A DNA stretch of 64,000 nucleotides. Origin: Costus lasius (Eukaryota > Streptophyta > Magnoliopsida > Zingiberales > Costaceae). A program made the position numbers and the translations under genes. Within the stretch, counting starts at the first letter, position 1; the number at the start of each line of letters is the position of its first letter. Below are positions 20,619 through 34,157 of the stretch, piece by piece. The notes under the pieces are model-generated. The model did no database searches and was not told the DNA's origin. It saw nothing but the letters and a program-made list of their open reading frames with translations. The stretch spans positions 53,151,949 to 53,215,948 of the forward strand of contig CM050449.1 of NCBI GenBank assembly GCA_027563935.2, in the 5' to 3' direction.

Positions 20619-22700
20619 CAAGTAGATTCATCCTCTCCAAGTGAGAAGCTCCAAGCTTCCTACCTTAAGAAGATGCCAACTTGGGTTTGTCCGCCTCATG
20701 GAAATGCGCCAAGCTCACTCCAAGTTGTTTGCGCCATTCCACTTAGCCCATTTGGCCCAAATGGCTCATTGAGCCCATTTGGCCTATTAGCCCAACTTGG
20801 TCTATTGGTCCCATTTGGCCTACTAGGCCCAAAAAACAAGTTAGCTCCAAATGATTCCTTTCATCTCATCTAGCACAGTGGTGCTGATGGATTCTCCCAA
20901 ACAAATCTGAGTTATCCAATAACTCAATCAATAGGCTACCCGATCAATGCGAGAACCCGAGTTCAAGTTGTGCGACCCTGTAGGTTCCTCAGACGTTGGT
21001 AGTGATGAACCTAGTTGTCACAAGCAGTGATTGGCACCTAGCAGTGCATCGCGGCTACCCAAGTCTTCGGAATGGATATCACATCGACATCCCCATTATC
21101 GCAACAAGATACCGATGCATTATAGTCTCTTTGCCGAACTGATGTAAGATCCAAGGATCTTAAGTCCTGGTAAGCATTATTTTTTGATTTAAATAAAATT
21201 ATTGACTGTGTTATTATTCCTGTGTATTGATTGTTAATTTATGATAAATTAATTAGAGATTTTGGTTGATGAATTATAGTTAATTAAATTAGAGATTTTT
21301 GGATGTTAATGTTAATTAATTAACTAGCTTATTGGATGCTAATTTTCAGTTAATTAATTAGAGTTTATTGCTTGTTAATTTAAGTTATTTAATTGTTAAT
21401 TAATTGGAGTTATTGGACGTTAATCCTTATTGGATGTCAATTAAATCCTTATTGGATTTTCATTAAGAGAATGGTTAGTTAATGGTTAAATTAATTAGTA
21501 ATTATGGGTTATTGGGTTTGCGCTAATTGGGTTTAAAATTCAAATTATTGGTTAAATGGATTAAACCCGATTTGAATTAATGGGTTAATGGGTTAAGAAT
21601 TAAAAACCGAAAATTCAAATTGGTATTTCGGTTAGGGTAGAGTTTTTGGGCGAGATTTTTGGCTTGAAAGAAATTTTGAGCGACGGCTAGGAGGAAGAAG
21701 GCGATTTTGGTGTTCTTGGAATTTTGAGGTGATTTTTCTTCATCTTCTTCCCTTGGCAAATTTCCTTGAAGTGAAGAAACTTTCTTGGCGAGTTCTTGGA
21801 GATCCCTTGGGCGGCATCAAGGCTTTAGGCGAGTTTGTGGGGAGATTTTAACCCAAGTGTTCACGGTTAAGAGGTGAGTGGTGTGTCTTTTCGATTTCTA
21901 GCAATTTGGTTGTATTAATTGATGCGTTAGATTGATTGGAAAGTTTTACCATGCTAAAAACCGAATTTAAGCTATTTATTTATGAAAACCGAAACTTGAT
22001 GTTAATATTGATATTTGTAGTTAACATGTTTACATGTGAATTGAATCTTGATATTTCTCCATGAAAACATAGTTTATGGTATTTTCATGAAAACCGAATT
22101 TAGGGTATGTCTCCATGAAAACCGAAATTAGGGTATTCTTATATGGAGTTTAGGAAGCATTAAATCATTGATCTTGAGTATGAAATTCATGTTAACTAAG
22201 GTTTAAAATTTAGTAGATAATATGTTATGTTAACCGTGGGTTACATGTGTGAATTGTAAAGCAAATTGATGAATACATGCTTTAAGTTTATGTTTAAATT
22301 TTATATTGATTTTATGGATACTTGATAAATGCTTATAATATTATAAAACTCATGTTTATTTATCTAAGACCATGTATTCATGTTTGAGAACATTGGGTGA
22401 TAACATAGCAAGGTTACACTGAACTGACCAGCCTGAAACTTAAGGACTACACTATGTTATGTGATTTTTAAATAATATGTGATTTGTGATTTTTGGAATG
22501 TTAAGTGATCTTTGAATATGTGAATATTATGTGGTTATGTGAATTTTGAAAATTATGTTGATATGGGATTTTCGAATATTATCTATTGTGATCATGTGTT
22601 GGTTAGGACTAAGGCTAAGTGTAGCTGTGTACTCAAGGGGATGGTCAATATGTGATATGTTAAGGGTTTGAATTTTCAGCCCTGTATTGTGATATGTGAA

Positions 22701-22780
22701 GGGGGTTGATGTTCAGCCTACCTGCTATGATTATTGTGATGGGGGTTGATGTTCAGCCTGCCCGATATGATTATTGTGAT
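22701..22780 (+). repeat. 40-bp tandem repeat (x2) in gypsy LTR
   Basis: There are two 40-bp units starting GGGGGTTGATGTTCAGCCT. Two units are also present in the G1 3' LTR (about 40761-40840) and the G2 right LTR. The G2 left LTR has only one, a deletion of one unit. Confidence 0.85.
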
Positions 22781-22885
22781 GACTATCCTAGAGTCTAGTT
22801 GACACTTAGGAGTCCACCTTTGTGATATATGATATAAGATGTGTCTGTTGTCCAGTAGGAACCTTTTGGGAGAACGGGTTTTGAC

Positions 22886-23128
22886 GCAAAGTGCCATGTC
22901 TTGGTCGGACAGGGGCCACCTCTTGATGTCATCACTCTCTTTTTGTGATATGGGGTGTCGTAGAGCAAAGTGCCACGTCGTGACCCGGCGGGGGCCACCT
23001 CTTGAATCTACACACAATCTATCGATGTGTTATGGGGTGTTTTAGAGCAAAGTGCCACGTCGTGACCTGGCGGGGGCCACCTCTTGATTCTACTCACTGT
23101 CCATGTTAATATGTTGCATGAAATTTTG
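22886..23128 (+). repeat. Three-unit tandem repeat (79/82 bp) with ACGT cores in gypsy LTR
   Basis: Units start GCAAAGTGCC at 22886, 22965 and 23047, and each ends in GGGGCCACCTCTTGA plus a spacer. Units 2 and 3 carry GCCACGTCGTGAC, an ACGT-core bZIP-type motif. The array is conserved in all four gypsy LTRs of the window (others near 24660-24870, 32220-32430 and 40947-41190). Confidence 0.8.
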
Positions 23129-23763
23129 CAGTCTCCCAGTGCTTAGGCCAAAGCCGGGTTAGACCATAATGGTCACTACTGAATATGCTGGACAACTAGG
23201 TTAATTAAGTGTTGGTGTGTTTAGTTGGTTTAGAGTATAACTCTAGAACCTGAGTTTGTTATATGTGGGTGTGTACATCTGACTGTTTATATGACTTCTG
23301 TTTTCTTTATGTTGTTATATGTTGACATAATGTTCCTGTTAAAGATTTTTAAATTAATCTGTCTATATTTTTGAGTGTATGTTATGGATGGTCGATTTAG
23401 ACTATCCACTCACTGGGCTGTGTAGCTCACCCCTCATTATTTTCAGGTGTAGAGCAGGGGCGCAGTTAGCATTATATGGATATCGTGATTTATGCTTAAT
23501 GAACTTATGATCCCGGTTGTGGCCTTAATATCTGAATTATGTGAACATGTGCTGTCGACTATGGCTAAACTATATGAATTTGTGTTGCCGGATTGTGGCA
23601 GTTAAATGAGTTTGATTTTTGTGTCACCGCGGGCTTCAGCCTGGTTTCGGTGTTTGGTATGAGTTTATAAAAATCGATTTTGTGATTTTGTTTTGAAATT
23701 CGGTTTGTGGTGTATTCTTTGTAATCGGTTTTGATATACCTGTAACTTGCATATGTCTAGTGC

Positions 23764-26561
23764 TGTAACATCCCGTTATCTTAACCCCAAACAAGCAACA
23801 CAAATCATGAAAGAAACAAGATGTTTCATATAAGATCGATTCATATGCTAGGTAAAACCGAGTTCAAGAAAACACGATCTGAAAATTTCGAAATTCCATA
23901 CATATAAATATCCACAAAACACAAATCTCATAAATCACATAAGGGTACCTGCCACCACGCAATCCTTGCACTAGACATATGCAAGGCAACAGTTATATCA
24001 AATCCGATGGCATAAATACAATTCGATTCGAAATTCAAAACAAAGCCACAAAGTCGATTTTATAAACTCATACCAAACACCGAAACCAGGCTGAAGCCCG
24101 CGGTGACACAAAAATCAAACTCATTAATTTGGCATCACAAGTTCACATAGTTCACATGGTTCACATAGCTCATATCATTCATATTAAGGCCACAACCGGC
24201 CCCAGATAATTAAGCACAAAAGTTCTTAACCAAACTAGCATAATGTCCACGCCAATGCTAACTCAAGAAATGCGCCCCTGCTCTATGCCTGAAAATAGTG
24301 AGGGGTGAGCTACACAGCCCAGTGAGTGGATAGTCTAAATCGACCATCCATAACATACACTCAAAAATATAGGCAGGTTATTTTAAAAATCTGTAACAGA
24401 ACATTATGTCAACATATAACAAAATAAAGGAAACAGAAGTCATATAAACAGCCAGATGTACACACCAACATATAACAAACTCAGGTTCTATACAAACTCA
24501 GGTTCTAGAGTTATACTCTAAACCAACTAAACACATCCATACTTAGTTAACCTAGTTGTCCAGCATATTCAGTAGTGACCAATATGGTCTAACCCGGCTT
24601 TGGCCTAAGCACTGGGAGCTGCAAAATCTCGTGCAACACATAAACATGGACAGTGAGTAGAATCAAGAGGTGGCCCCCGCCAGGTCACGACGTGGCACTT
24701 TGCTCTAAAACACCCCATAAACACATCGATGGCTTGTGTGTAGATTCAAGAGGTGGCCCCCGCCGGGTCACGGCGTGGCACTTTGCTCTACGACACCCCA
24801 TATCACAAAAAGAGAGTGATGACATCAAGAGGTGGCCCCTGTCCGACCAAGACATGGCACTTTGCGTCAAAACCCGTTCTCCCAAAAGGTTCCTACTGGA
24901 CAACAAACACATCTTATATCATATTTCATAAAGGTGGACTCCTAAGTGTCAACTAGACTCTAGGATAGTCATCACAAAAATCATATCGGGCAGGCTGAAC
25001 ATCAACCCCCTCACATATCAAATACAGGGCTGAAATTCAAACCCTTAACATATCACATAACGACTACCCCCTTGAGTACACAGTTACACTTAGCCTTAGT
25101 CCTAACATCACATAACACATAATATCCGAAATCACATAACCACATAATTTCCAAAAATTACATAACCACATAATGTTCAAAGATCACATAATCCCATAAT
25201 ATTCAAAAATCACATAATTACATAATATTAATAATCACATGATGTAGTGTAGTCCTTAGGTTTCATGCTGATTAGTTCAGTCTTAACCTTGCTATGTTAT
25301 CACCCAATTTTTCTCAAACAAGGAATACATGCTACACTCATAAAGAAACATAAAATTACAATAAGCATCCATAAAATCAACATAAAATGTAAAACATGTA
25401 TTCTTACTAACGGGATAAAATCACTGATTTAATACTCAAAATTCATACTAAAAAAAATATCTAGATAACAAGAATTTCATACTCAAAATTCAATGATTTA
25501 ATGCTACCAAAATTCCCTATAAAAACACCTTAAATTTCATACAAATTTTCGGTTAAATAATCATCAAAATTTCGGTTTTCATAATTAAATCAAAATTTCA
25601 GTTTTCATAACAATTATCAAGATTATTTCGGTTTTTATAATTAACATCAAAATTCGGTTTTCATAACAACTATCAAGATCATTTCGGTTTACATGGAAAT
25701 TTAGGTTTTCATGGAGAAATACAATTCGGTTCTCATGAATAACAATGCCCTAAATTCGGTTTTCATACCTTACATACACTTTGCATAATTACGGTTTTAA
25801 CATGGTAAAATTTCCAAAATTTCCAATCCATTCAATATATCAATTAACACAACTAAGTTGATAGAACTCGATTAAGTCACCCCACTCACCTCTTAACCGT
25901 GAACGCAAGGTGAAAATTCTCCAAAAATTGTCTAAAGCCTTGCCACCACCAATGGAAGAAAACGCCACCCAAACCAAAGATGCCGGCCAATGGAAGAAAA
26001 GGAAGAGGAAGAAAAGATTTTCGCCTCCAAGCCTCCAAGCCGTCGCCCAAGATTTCTTCCAAGCAAAAATATCGCCAACTCTCCTACCCTAACCGAAATT
26101 ACCACTTAAACTTTGGGTTTTTAAATTTTAAACCCATTAAGCAATTAATTCAAATAGGGTTTAACCCATTTAACTAAAATTTCGAATTTTTAAACCCACT
26201 AACCCAAAGTTAACTAATTAATTTAATTAACTGACAAATAACCAATCACTTAACCGAAATCCAATAAGGACTTAATTAATATCCACTAAGGTCTAATTAA
26301 CCAATAAGGTTTAATTAATTAACTAACAACTTACAACCCATAAATCCTAATTAATTTATCATGAACAACCAATAATAATTTATCATAAATTAACAGCCAA
26401 TAATCAAACAAATAATCTCTAATTAATTTACAATAAATTAACAACCAAAAATCTCTAGTTAATTAACTATTAACAACCAATACATAAAAAATATCACAGT
26501 CAATAATTTTAGACAAAATCAAAATAATGCTTACCAGGACTTAAGATCCTTGGATCTTACA
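23764..26561 (-). repeat. Gypsy G2 3' LTR (2798 bp)
   Basis: On the minus strand it starts TGTAAGATCC (26561) and ends ...GGGATGTTACA (23764). One 40-bp tandem unit is missing near 24985-25010 relative to the other LTR. It is otherwise closely similar. Confidence 0.94.
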
Positions 26562-26573
26562 TCCCTCCCTCCT
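26562..26573 (-). other. Gypsy G2 polypurine tract
   Basis: AGGAGGGAGGGA on the minus strand abuts the 3' LTR. The same tract is at 39191-39202 in G1. Confidence 0.88.
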
Positions 26574-26597
26574 TATAAAGCTTTAGTCCTCTAAAGC

Positions 26598-29500
26598 TCA
26601 AATCATATCATCAAAGAGATAAGCATAAAATTTCCTCATATCAGCTTCAGTCTCCCAAGTCGCCTCCTCAACCGACTGATTTCCCCAGATAACCTTTACC
26701 AAAGGTATAGTCTTGTTCCTCAGAACTTTATCCTTTCTATCCACAATCCGGAGAGGTCTTTCCTCAAAAGTCAAATCACTCTGAATCTGAAGAGGTTCCA
26801 ACTCCAACACATGAGATGGATCAGGATGATATTTCCTCAAAGTAGAGACATGGAATACATTATGCACATGATCCAAAGCAGGAGGTAAAGCTAATCTGTA
26901 AGCCACTGGACCAATTCTCTCAATAATGTCAAAAGGGCCTACAAACCTAGGGCTCAACTTGCCCTTTTTGCCAAACCTCATAACACCCTTAGTAGGTGAC
27001 ACCTTCAAGAACACATGATCCCCTACCATAAACTCCAAGGAACGACGACGGTCATCAGCATAACTCTTCTGTCTGTCCCGAGCAATTTTCAATTTATCCT
27101 GAATCTCTCTGACCTTATCAGTAGTCTCCTGAACTGCATCAGATCTCAAAATCATTCTGTCACCAGTTTCTTCCCAACACAAGGGAGTCCTACACCTTCT
27201 TCCATACAAAGCCTCATAAGGAGCCATCTGAATACTGGAGTGGAAACTATTATTATAAGTGAACTCTATCAAAGATAGATCCCGGTTCCACTCAGAACTC
27301 CAATCAACCACATAGGCTCTCAACAGATCTTCTAGAGTCTGTATAGTACGCTCCGTCTGGCCATCAGACTGAGGATGGTATGCTGTACTAAAACTCAACT
27401 TAGTACCCAAACCCTCCTGTAAGCTCTTCCAAAATCTGGACAAAAATCGAGAGTCCCTATCAGACACAATATCAACAGGCACTCCATGCAGTCTGACTAT
27501 CTCATCAATGTACAATCTGGCCAGCCTCTCTAAAGGATAAGTCATCTTGATCGGGAGAAAATGGGCTGATTTAGTCAGTCTATCAACGATCACCCAAATA
27601 GCATCATGACCCAATCTGGTTCTAGGCAAACCACACACAAAATCCATACTGATGCATTCCCACTTCCACTCAGGAATAGGAAGGGGCTGCAACAAACCAC
27701 CAGGCTTCTGGTGTTCAGCCTTTACAGTCTGACAGGTTAAACACCTAGAGACAAAATCATATACCTCTTTCTTCATGCCCGGCCACCAAAAGCTCTTCTT
27801 GAGGTCCTGATACATCTTAGTTACACCAGGATGTAGAGAATATTTGGAGTTATGGCTATCCTCCAATATTTCTTTCCTCAAGCTCGGTTCCTCAGGGACA
27901 CATACCCTTCCACGAAACCGAAGAATACCATTATCAGACAGGCTAAAATCCTGAACTGCGCCATCAACCAAACTATCCCTGATCTGAACTAATCTCGGAT
28001 CCACAGACTGCTGATCTCTGATCTTCTGCAACAAAGCAGACTGTACTCTGAGAAAAGCCACATAACCCGACTGAACTCTAGGAGAAACACTGATCCTGAG
28101 ATCGCTGAACTCCTGCAGTAACCGCCACTCACTGACTCGTAAAGCAGCTACTGAAGTAACTGGATGTCTGCTCAGCGCATCCGCCACTACATTGGCCTTT
28201 CCAGCCTGATACTGAATGGAGAAGTCATAGTCTTTGATCAACTCCATCCATCTTCTCTGTCTCATGTTCAACTCCTTCTGAGTGAAGATATACTTGAGAC
28301 TCTGGTGATCAGTGAACAGATCAAACTCCTGACCCAACAAATAGTGACGCCATATCTTCAAAGCAAAGACTACGGCCGCCAACTCTAAGTCATGAGTAGG
28401 GTAGTTCAACTCATACTCTTTCAGTTGTCTCGAAGCATAGGCTACTACAGAACCCTTCTGCATCAAGACACAACCCAACCCTTTGCCAGAAGCATCCGTA
28501 TAAACAGTAAACCTTTCCCCATCACTAGGAATAATGAGGATCGGTGTACTAGTCAACCTTCTCTTCAGCTCTTGAAAGCTTTCTTCACACTTGTCATCCC
28601 AAATAAATTTAGCCTCTTTTCTGGTTAATTTAGTTAAAGGACCCGCCAGCTTGGAGAATCCCTCAACAAATTGCCGGTAGTAACCTGCCAAACCCAGGAA
28701 ACTCCTGATCTCAGTAGCACTAGTCGGTCTTCCGCAATTAAGGATGGCTTGCACTTTAACTGGATCCACAGACACCCCTTGACCAGAAATCACATGCCCA
28801 AGGAAACTGATCTTCTCTAGCCAGAACTCACACTTACTAGCCTTGGCATATAACCGGTTCTTCCTCAGAACCTCAAGCACTCTGCGCAAGTCACTAACAT
28901 GATCTGAAGTAGTCCGTGAGTATACCAAAATATCGTCTATAAAGACTACCACACAAGAGTCAAGCAATTCATGGAATACCCTGTTCATCAAATCCATGAA
29001 GACAGCAGGTGCATTCGTCAGCCCAAAAGGCATAACTAAAAATTCGAAATGCCCATACCTGGTCCTGAAAGCAGTCTTAAATATATCCTCATCCTTGACC
29101 CTAAGCTGATAATACCCTGATCTCAGATCAATCTTAGAGAACACTGTAGCTCCCTGTAATTGATCAAATAGATCATCAATTCTGGGAAGAGGATACTTAT
29201 TCTTGATAGTCACTTGATTCAGCTGCCTGTAGTCTATACACATCCTCAGGGTTCCATCTTTCTTCTTTACAAACAGCACTGGCGCTCCCCAGGGAGAAGC
29301 ACTAGGCCGAATATACCCTTTCTCTAGCAATTCCTCCAGTTGTTTCTTAAGCTCGGCCAACTCTGAAGTAGCCATACGATAAGGAGCTCTGGAGATAGGT
29401 GTCGTACCTGGCGCCAACTCAATGCCAAACTCTACCTCTCGAATTGGTGGTAAACCTGAAAATTCCTCAGAGAACACGTCAGGAAATTCTTTCACCACCG

Positions 29501-31193
29501 CCATCTGAGTCAAATCAGAAGTAGAATCATCCTGCACCTTAACATGTGCAAGATAACCCTTGCACCCACTAGCAAGTAACTTCCTGGCCTGCAGGAAAGA
29601 TATCACATGCGGTCCTTGGTCTGACACTAGACCTCCCACAAAAAGCCGATTCCTATCTAGCAGATTTAAAGTGATTACTTTCTCAAAGCAATCCACAGAG
29701 GCATGATGTGAGGACAACCAATCCATACCTAGAATGACATCATAGTCTTGCATGTCTAGGAGGATTAAATCCACTAGAAACTCATAACCCTCTACATGCA
29801 CCACACAATCAGCACACACAGTGTCTGTAGATAATGACTTTCCTAAGGGAGTACTCACAGACATAACATAATTCATCACCTTAGGTAACACAGGTAAACA
29901 TGCAGCAAACTTAACAGATACAAAAGACAAATTTGCACCAGGATCAAATAAAATGCGAGCTAACTGATCAAATACAAATAAGGTACCTTCCACAACGGAT
30001 CGGGAAGCTCGTGTATCCTTCTCAGCCACAGCATAAACTCTAGTCTGGACTGTAGGCTTATCTGCGCCTCTAGGCTGTATCTCAGGCTCTTTGCAGTCCC
30101 TGACCATGTGCCCTGGTTTCTTACACCTGAAGCATACACCATTCCTCTTATGACAGTCTTTCACTAGGTGTCCCTTGAGCCCACAATAACTACAAGTCCG
30201 GTCCTCTGTGATACTATTTCTTACATCCCTGGCATCCCTGAACTGCTCCGGTGTATCCCTGGACTGCTGCGGTGCCTTGTAGGAGTAAGGCTTATACCTG
30301 CTCTTTTTGTAGTCCTTATGTTTAGGGTACTTCTTACCCTTGCCGCCACTGCCATACTGAGGAACCGCCGCCTCAGCCGCAGGAACCACTGCCACGGCAA
30401 CATGAGAACTCCTCTCAGCTATGTATCTCTCAATGGTGCGTGCTCGCCCAACAGTCTCAACATAGGTCTCCAAATGCTGAGCACCAACCTGCTCTCTAAT
30501 GTCCCATCTGAGACCTCTGAGAAACTTAGTAGCTCTCCTCTTTTCAGTGTTTATCAGGTGAGGAGCATACTTTCCCAACTTAGTGAACTGCAACTCATAC
30601 TGGTCCACAGTCATATCACCTTGCTCCAGGTGAATAAATGCCACCTCTCGGTCCTCCACCAAACTATCTGGGAAGTATTTCTCGTTAAATCGAGACAAGA
30701 AGTAAGGCCAATCTACGGTCTCATGTCTTTCTTCGGCAAGTCTCACCACGCCCTTCCACCACTCATCTGCGTCAGCACGCATCATATAGGTGGTCAGACA
30801 TAACTTGTCTTCGTCCGAGCAACGCATAACTTGGAAAATCTTTTCCAAGCACAACTGCTAGTTCTCGGCAGTACTGGATTCTGAGCCCCCATAAAAAGAA
30901 CTAGGACCCAGTTTCTGGAATTCACTCACAAGTGAAGCATAGCGCCTGTGAGCGCCCTCCTGAGAGTCATCCCCCACCGCTCGAGTAGTAGTCTGGGGTC
31001 TCTCTTGAGTCAGCTGCTGCAAGAGCTGCTGTTGCGCCTCTTGATGCTGAGTCTGTTGCTGCTGCAGCATCTGAGCTTGCCTCTCTATCATGGCACCTTG
31101 TTGCTGTACCATGCCAGTCAGAGCCTCAATAGTTCTCGTGAGATTCGGGGTCTGCTCGCCCTCATCACTAGCATTTCCTCTGGTTCGCACCAT
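26598..31193 (-). pseudogene. Gypsy G2 gag-pol, one in-frame stop at codon 112
   Basis: The frame runs from the ATG at 31193 to the stop at 26598 (1531 codons) with a single TAG at 30860-30858, where G1 has tryptophan (TGG). There is no frameshift. All downstream motifs survive: two CCHC knuckles, protease FDPGA, reverse transcriptase FIDD, RNase H YTDAS, integrase D-D-E and the C-terminal chromodomain-like segment. It ends a few codons earlier than G1 (FDDMI versus FDDMDAEL). The break should stop Gag after 111 residues unless read through, so G2 is probably non-autonomous while its LTRs remain whole. The TGG-to-TAG change corresponds to C-to-T in a CAG (CHG) site on the other strand. Confidence 0.93.
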
Positions 31194-31202
31194 CTTAAAT
31201 GC

Positions 31203-33486
31203 CTACACACACATATCATAGTCAGGAAAACAATCATAAACCTAACAGGTGTCTAGCAATACACAAACATGTTTTCCCCCCAAACTAAGTTTTAGCTAGC
31301 CAACTCCTCTGATACCATTCTGTAACATCTCGTTATCTTAACCCCAAACAAGCAACACAAATCATGAAAGAAACAGGATGTTTCATATAAGATCGATTCA
31401 TATGCTAGGTAAAACCGAGTTCAAGAAAACACGATCTGAAAATTTTGAAATTCCATACATATAAATATCCACAAAACACAAATCTCATAAATCACATAAG
31501 GGTACCTGCCACCACGCAATCCTTGCACTAGACATATGCAAGGCAACAGTTATATCAAATCCGATGGCATAAATACAATTCGATTCGAAATTCAAAACAA
31601 AGCCACAAAGTCGATTTTATAAACTCATACCAAACACCGAAACCAGGCTGAAGCCCGCGGTGACACAAAAATCAAACTCATTAATTTGGCATCACAAGTT
31701 CACATAGTTCACATGGTTCACATAGCTCATATCATTCATATTAAGGCCACAACCGGCCCCAGATAATTAAGCACAAAAGTTCTTAACCAAACTAGCATAA
31801 TGTCCACGCCAATGCTAACTCAAGAAATGCGCCCCTGCTCTATGCCTGAAAATAGTGAGGGGTGAGCTACACAGCCCAGTGAGTGGATAGTCTAAATCGA
31901 CCATCCATAACATACACTCAAAAATATAGGCAGGTTATTTTAAAAATCTATAACAGAACATTATGTCAACATATAACAAAATAAAGGAAACAGAAGTCAT
32001 ATAAACAGCCAGATGTACACACCAACATATAACAAACTCAGGTTCTATACAAACTCAGGTTCTAGAGTTATACTCTAAACCAACTAAACACATCCATACT
32101 TAGTTAACCTAGTTGTCCAGCATATTCAGTAGTGACCAATATGGTCTAACCCGGCTTTGGCCTAAGCACTGGGAGCTGCAAAATCTCGTGCAACACATAA
32201 ACATGGACAGTGAGTAGAATCAAGAGGTGGCCCCCGCCAGGTCACGACGTGGCACTTTGCTCTAAAACACCCCATAAACACATCGATGGCTTGTGTGTAG
32301 ATTCAAGAGGTGGCCCCCGCCGGGTCACGGCGTGGCACTATGCTCTACGACACCCCATATCACAAAAAGAGAGTGATGACATCAAGAGGTGGCCCCTGTC
32401 CGACCAAGACATGGCACTTTGCGTCAAAACCCGTTCTCCCAAAAGGTTCCTACTGGACAACAAACACATCTTATATCATATTTCATAAAGGTGGACTCCT
32501 AAGTGTCAACTAGACTCTAGGATAGTCATCACAAAAATCATATCGGGCAGGCTGAACATCAACCCCCATCACAATAATCATAGTAGGCAGGCTGAACATC
32601 AACCCCCTCACATATCAAATACAGGGCTGAAATTCAAACCCTTAACATATCACATAACGACTACCCCCTTGAGTACACAGTTACACTTAGCCTTAGTCCT
32701 AACATCACATAACACATAATATCCGAAATCACATAACCACATAATTTCCAAAAATTACATAACCACATAATGTTCAAAGATCACATAATCCCATAATATT
32801 CAAAAATCACATAATTACATAATATTAATAATCACATGATGTAGTGTAGTCCTTAGGTTTCATGCTGATTAGTTCAGTCTTAACCTTGCTATGTTATCAC
32901 CCAATTTTTCTCAAACAAGGAATACATGCTACACTCATAAAGAAACATAAAATTACAATAAGCATCCATAAAATCAACATAAAATGTAAAACATATATTC
33001 TTACTAACGGGATAAAATCACTGATTTAATACTCAAAATTCATACTAAAAAAAATATCTAGATAACAAGAATTTCATACTCAAAATTCAATGATTTAATG
33101 CTACCAAAATTCCCTATAAAAACACCTTAAATTTCATACAAATTTTTGGTTAAATAATCATCAAAATTTCGGTTTTCATAATTAAATCAAAATTTCAGTT
33201 TTCATAACAATTATCAAGATTATTTCGGTTTTTATAATTAACATCAAAATTCGGTTTTCATAACAACTATCAAGATCATTTCGGTTTACATGGAAATTTA
33301 GGTTTTCATGGAGAAATACAATTCGGTTCTCATGAATAACAATGCCCTAAATTCGGTTTTCATACCTTACATACACTTTGCATAATTACGGTTTTAACAT
33401 GGTAAAATTTCCAAAATTTCCAATCCATTCAATATATCAATTAACACAACTAAGTTGATAGAACTCGATTAAGTCACCCCACTCAC
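31203..33486 (-). other. Predicted leader intron of gypsy G2 (2284 nt)
   Basis: The donor AG|GTGAGT is at 33486 (minus, 5' LTR). Candidate branch CTGAC is at 31225-31221, and acceptor GTGTGTGTAG ends at 31203, nine nt before the gag ATG at 31193. Both sites match G1 although the surrounding leader differs. Confidence 0.5.
31307..31317 (-). other. Gypsy G2 primer-binding site, one mismatch
   Basis: The minus strand reads TGGTATCAGAG followed by G, where G1 (34447-34458) has TGGTATCAGAGC. It lies three bases after the LTR end at 31321. Confidence 0.85.
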
Positions 33487-34157
33487 CTCTTAACCGTGAA
33501 CGCAAGGTGAAAATTCTCCAAAAATTGTCTAAAGCCTTGCCACCACCAATGGAAGAAAACGCCACCCAAACCAAAGATGCAGGCCAATGGAAGAAAGGAA
33601 GAGGAAGAAAAGATTTTCGCCTCCAAGCCTCCAAGCCGTCGCCCAAGATTTCTTCCAAGCAAAAATATCGCCAACTCTCCTACCCTAACCGAAATTACCA
33701 CTTAAACTTTGGGTTTTTAAATTTTAAACCCATTAAGCAATTAATTCAAATAGGGTTTAACCCATTTAACTAAAATTTCGAATTTTTAAACCCACTAACC
33801 CAAAGTTAACTAATTAATTTAATTAACTGACAAATAACCAATCACTTAACCGAAATCCAATAAGGACTTAATTAATATCCACTAAGGTCTAATTAACCAA
33901 TAAGGTCTAATTAATTAACTAACAACTTACAACCCATAAATCCTAATTAATTTATCATGAACAACCAATAATAATTTATCATAAATTAACAGCCAATAAT
34001 CAAACAAATAATCTCTAATTAATTTACAATAAATTAACAACCAAAAATCTCTAGTTAATTAACTATTAACAACCAATACATAAAAAATATCACAGTCAAT
34101 AATTTTAGACAAAATCAAAATAATGCTTACCAGGACTTAAGATCCTTGGATCTTACA
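31321..34157 (-). repeat. Gypsy G2 5' LTR (2837 bp)
   Basis: On the minus strand it starts TGTAAGATCC at 34157 and ends ...GAGATGTTACA at 31321. It carries the donor AG|GTGAGT, two 40-bp units near 32540-32610 and the three-unit ACGT-core repeat. It carries the presumed promoter of G2, firing away from G1 gag-pol. Confidence 0.94.

Larger units (their letters stand above)
20357..21142 (-). repeat. Copia Z1 5' LTR, central piece (2 of 3)
   Basis: This is the continuation of the Z1 LTR after the copia A insertion, interrupted again at 21142 by gypsy G1. It contains a TATA-like box, a palindromic repeat array and AT-poor sequence. There is no gene. The last five bases, ACTGA (21138-21142), are the G1 target duplication. 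Confidence 0.65.
21143..23763 (+). repeat. Gypsy G1 5' LTR, first 2621 bp
   Basis: It starts TGTAAGATCCAAGGATCTTA, which contains an inverted repeat. An AT-rich first part with many TTAATTAA blocks is followed by a consensus donor AG|GTGAGT at 21872-21879. Two tandem repeats (22701-22780 and 22886 to about 23128) come next. G2 cuts the LTR in the motif CTAGTGC at 23763. Confidence 0.94.
23764..34157 (-). mobile_element. Gypsy element G2 (Del/Tekay-like), full length, one nonsense in gag
   Basis: This is a complete minus-strand element of 10,394 bp flanked by AGTGC (23759-23763 and 34158-34162). Its LTRs are 23764-26561 (2798 bp) and 31321-34157 (2837 bp). They differ by about nine substitutions by eye, a one-base indel and loss of one 40-bp repeat unit in the left LTR. 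It inserted antisense into the 5' LTR of its relative G1. The polyprotein reading frame is preserved throughout except for one stop. Confidence 0.95.

Noticed and set aside
20496..20873. 125-codon ORF over the palindromic array
   Set aside because: It is made largely of repeat units and low-complexity sequence, lacks an ATG context or family similarity, and sits in an old LTR.
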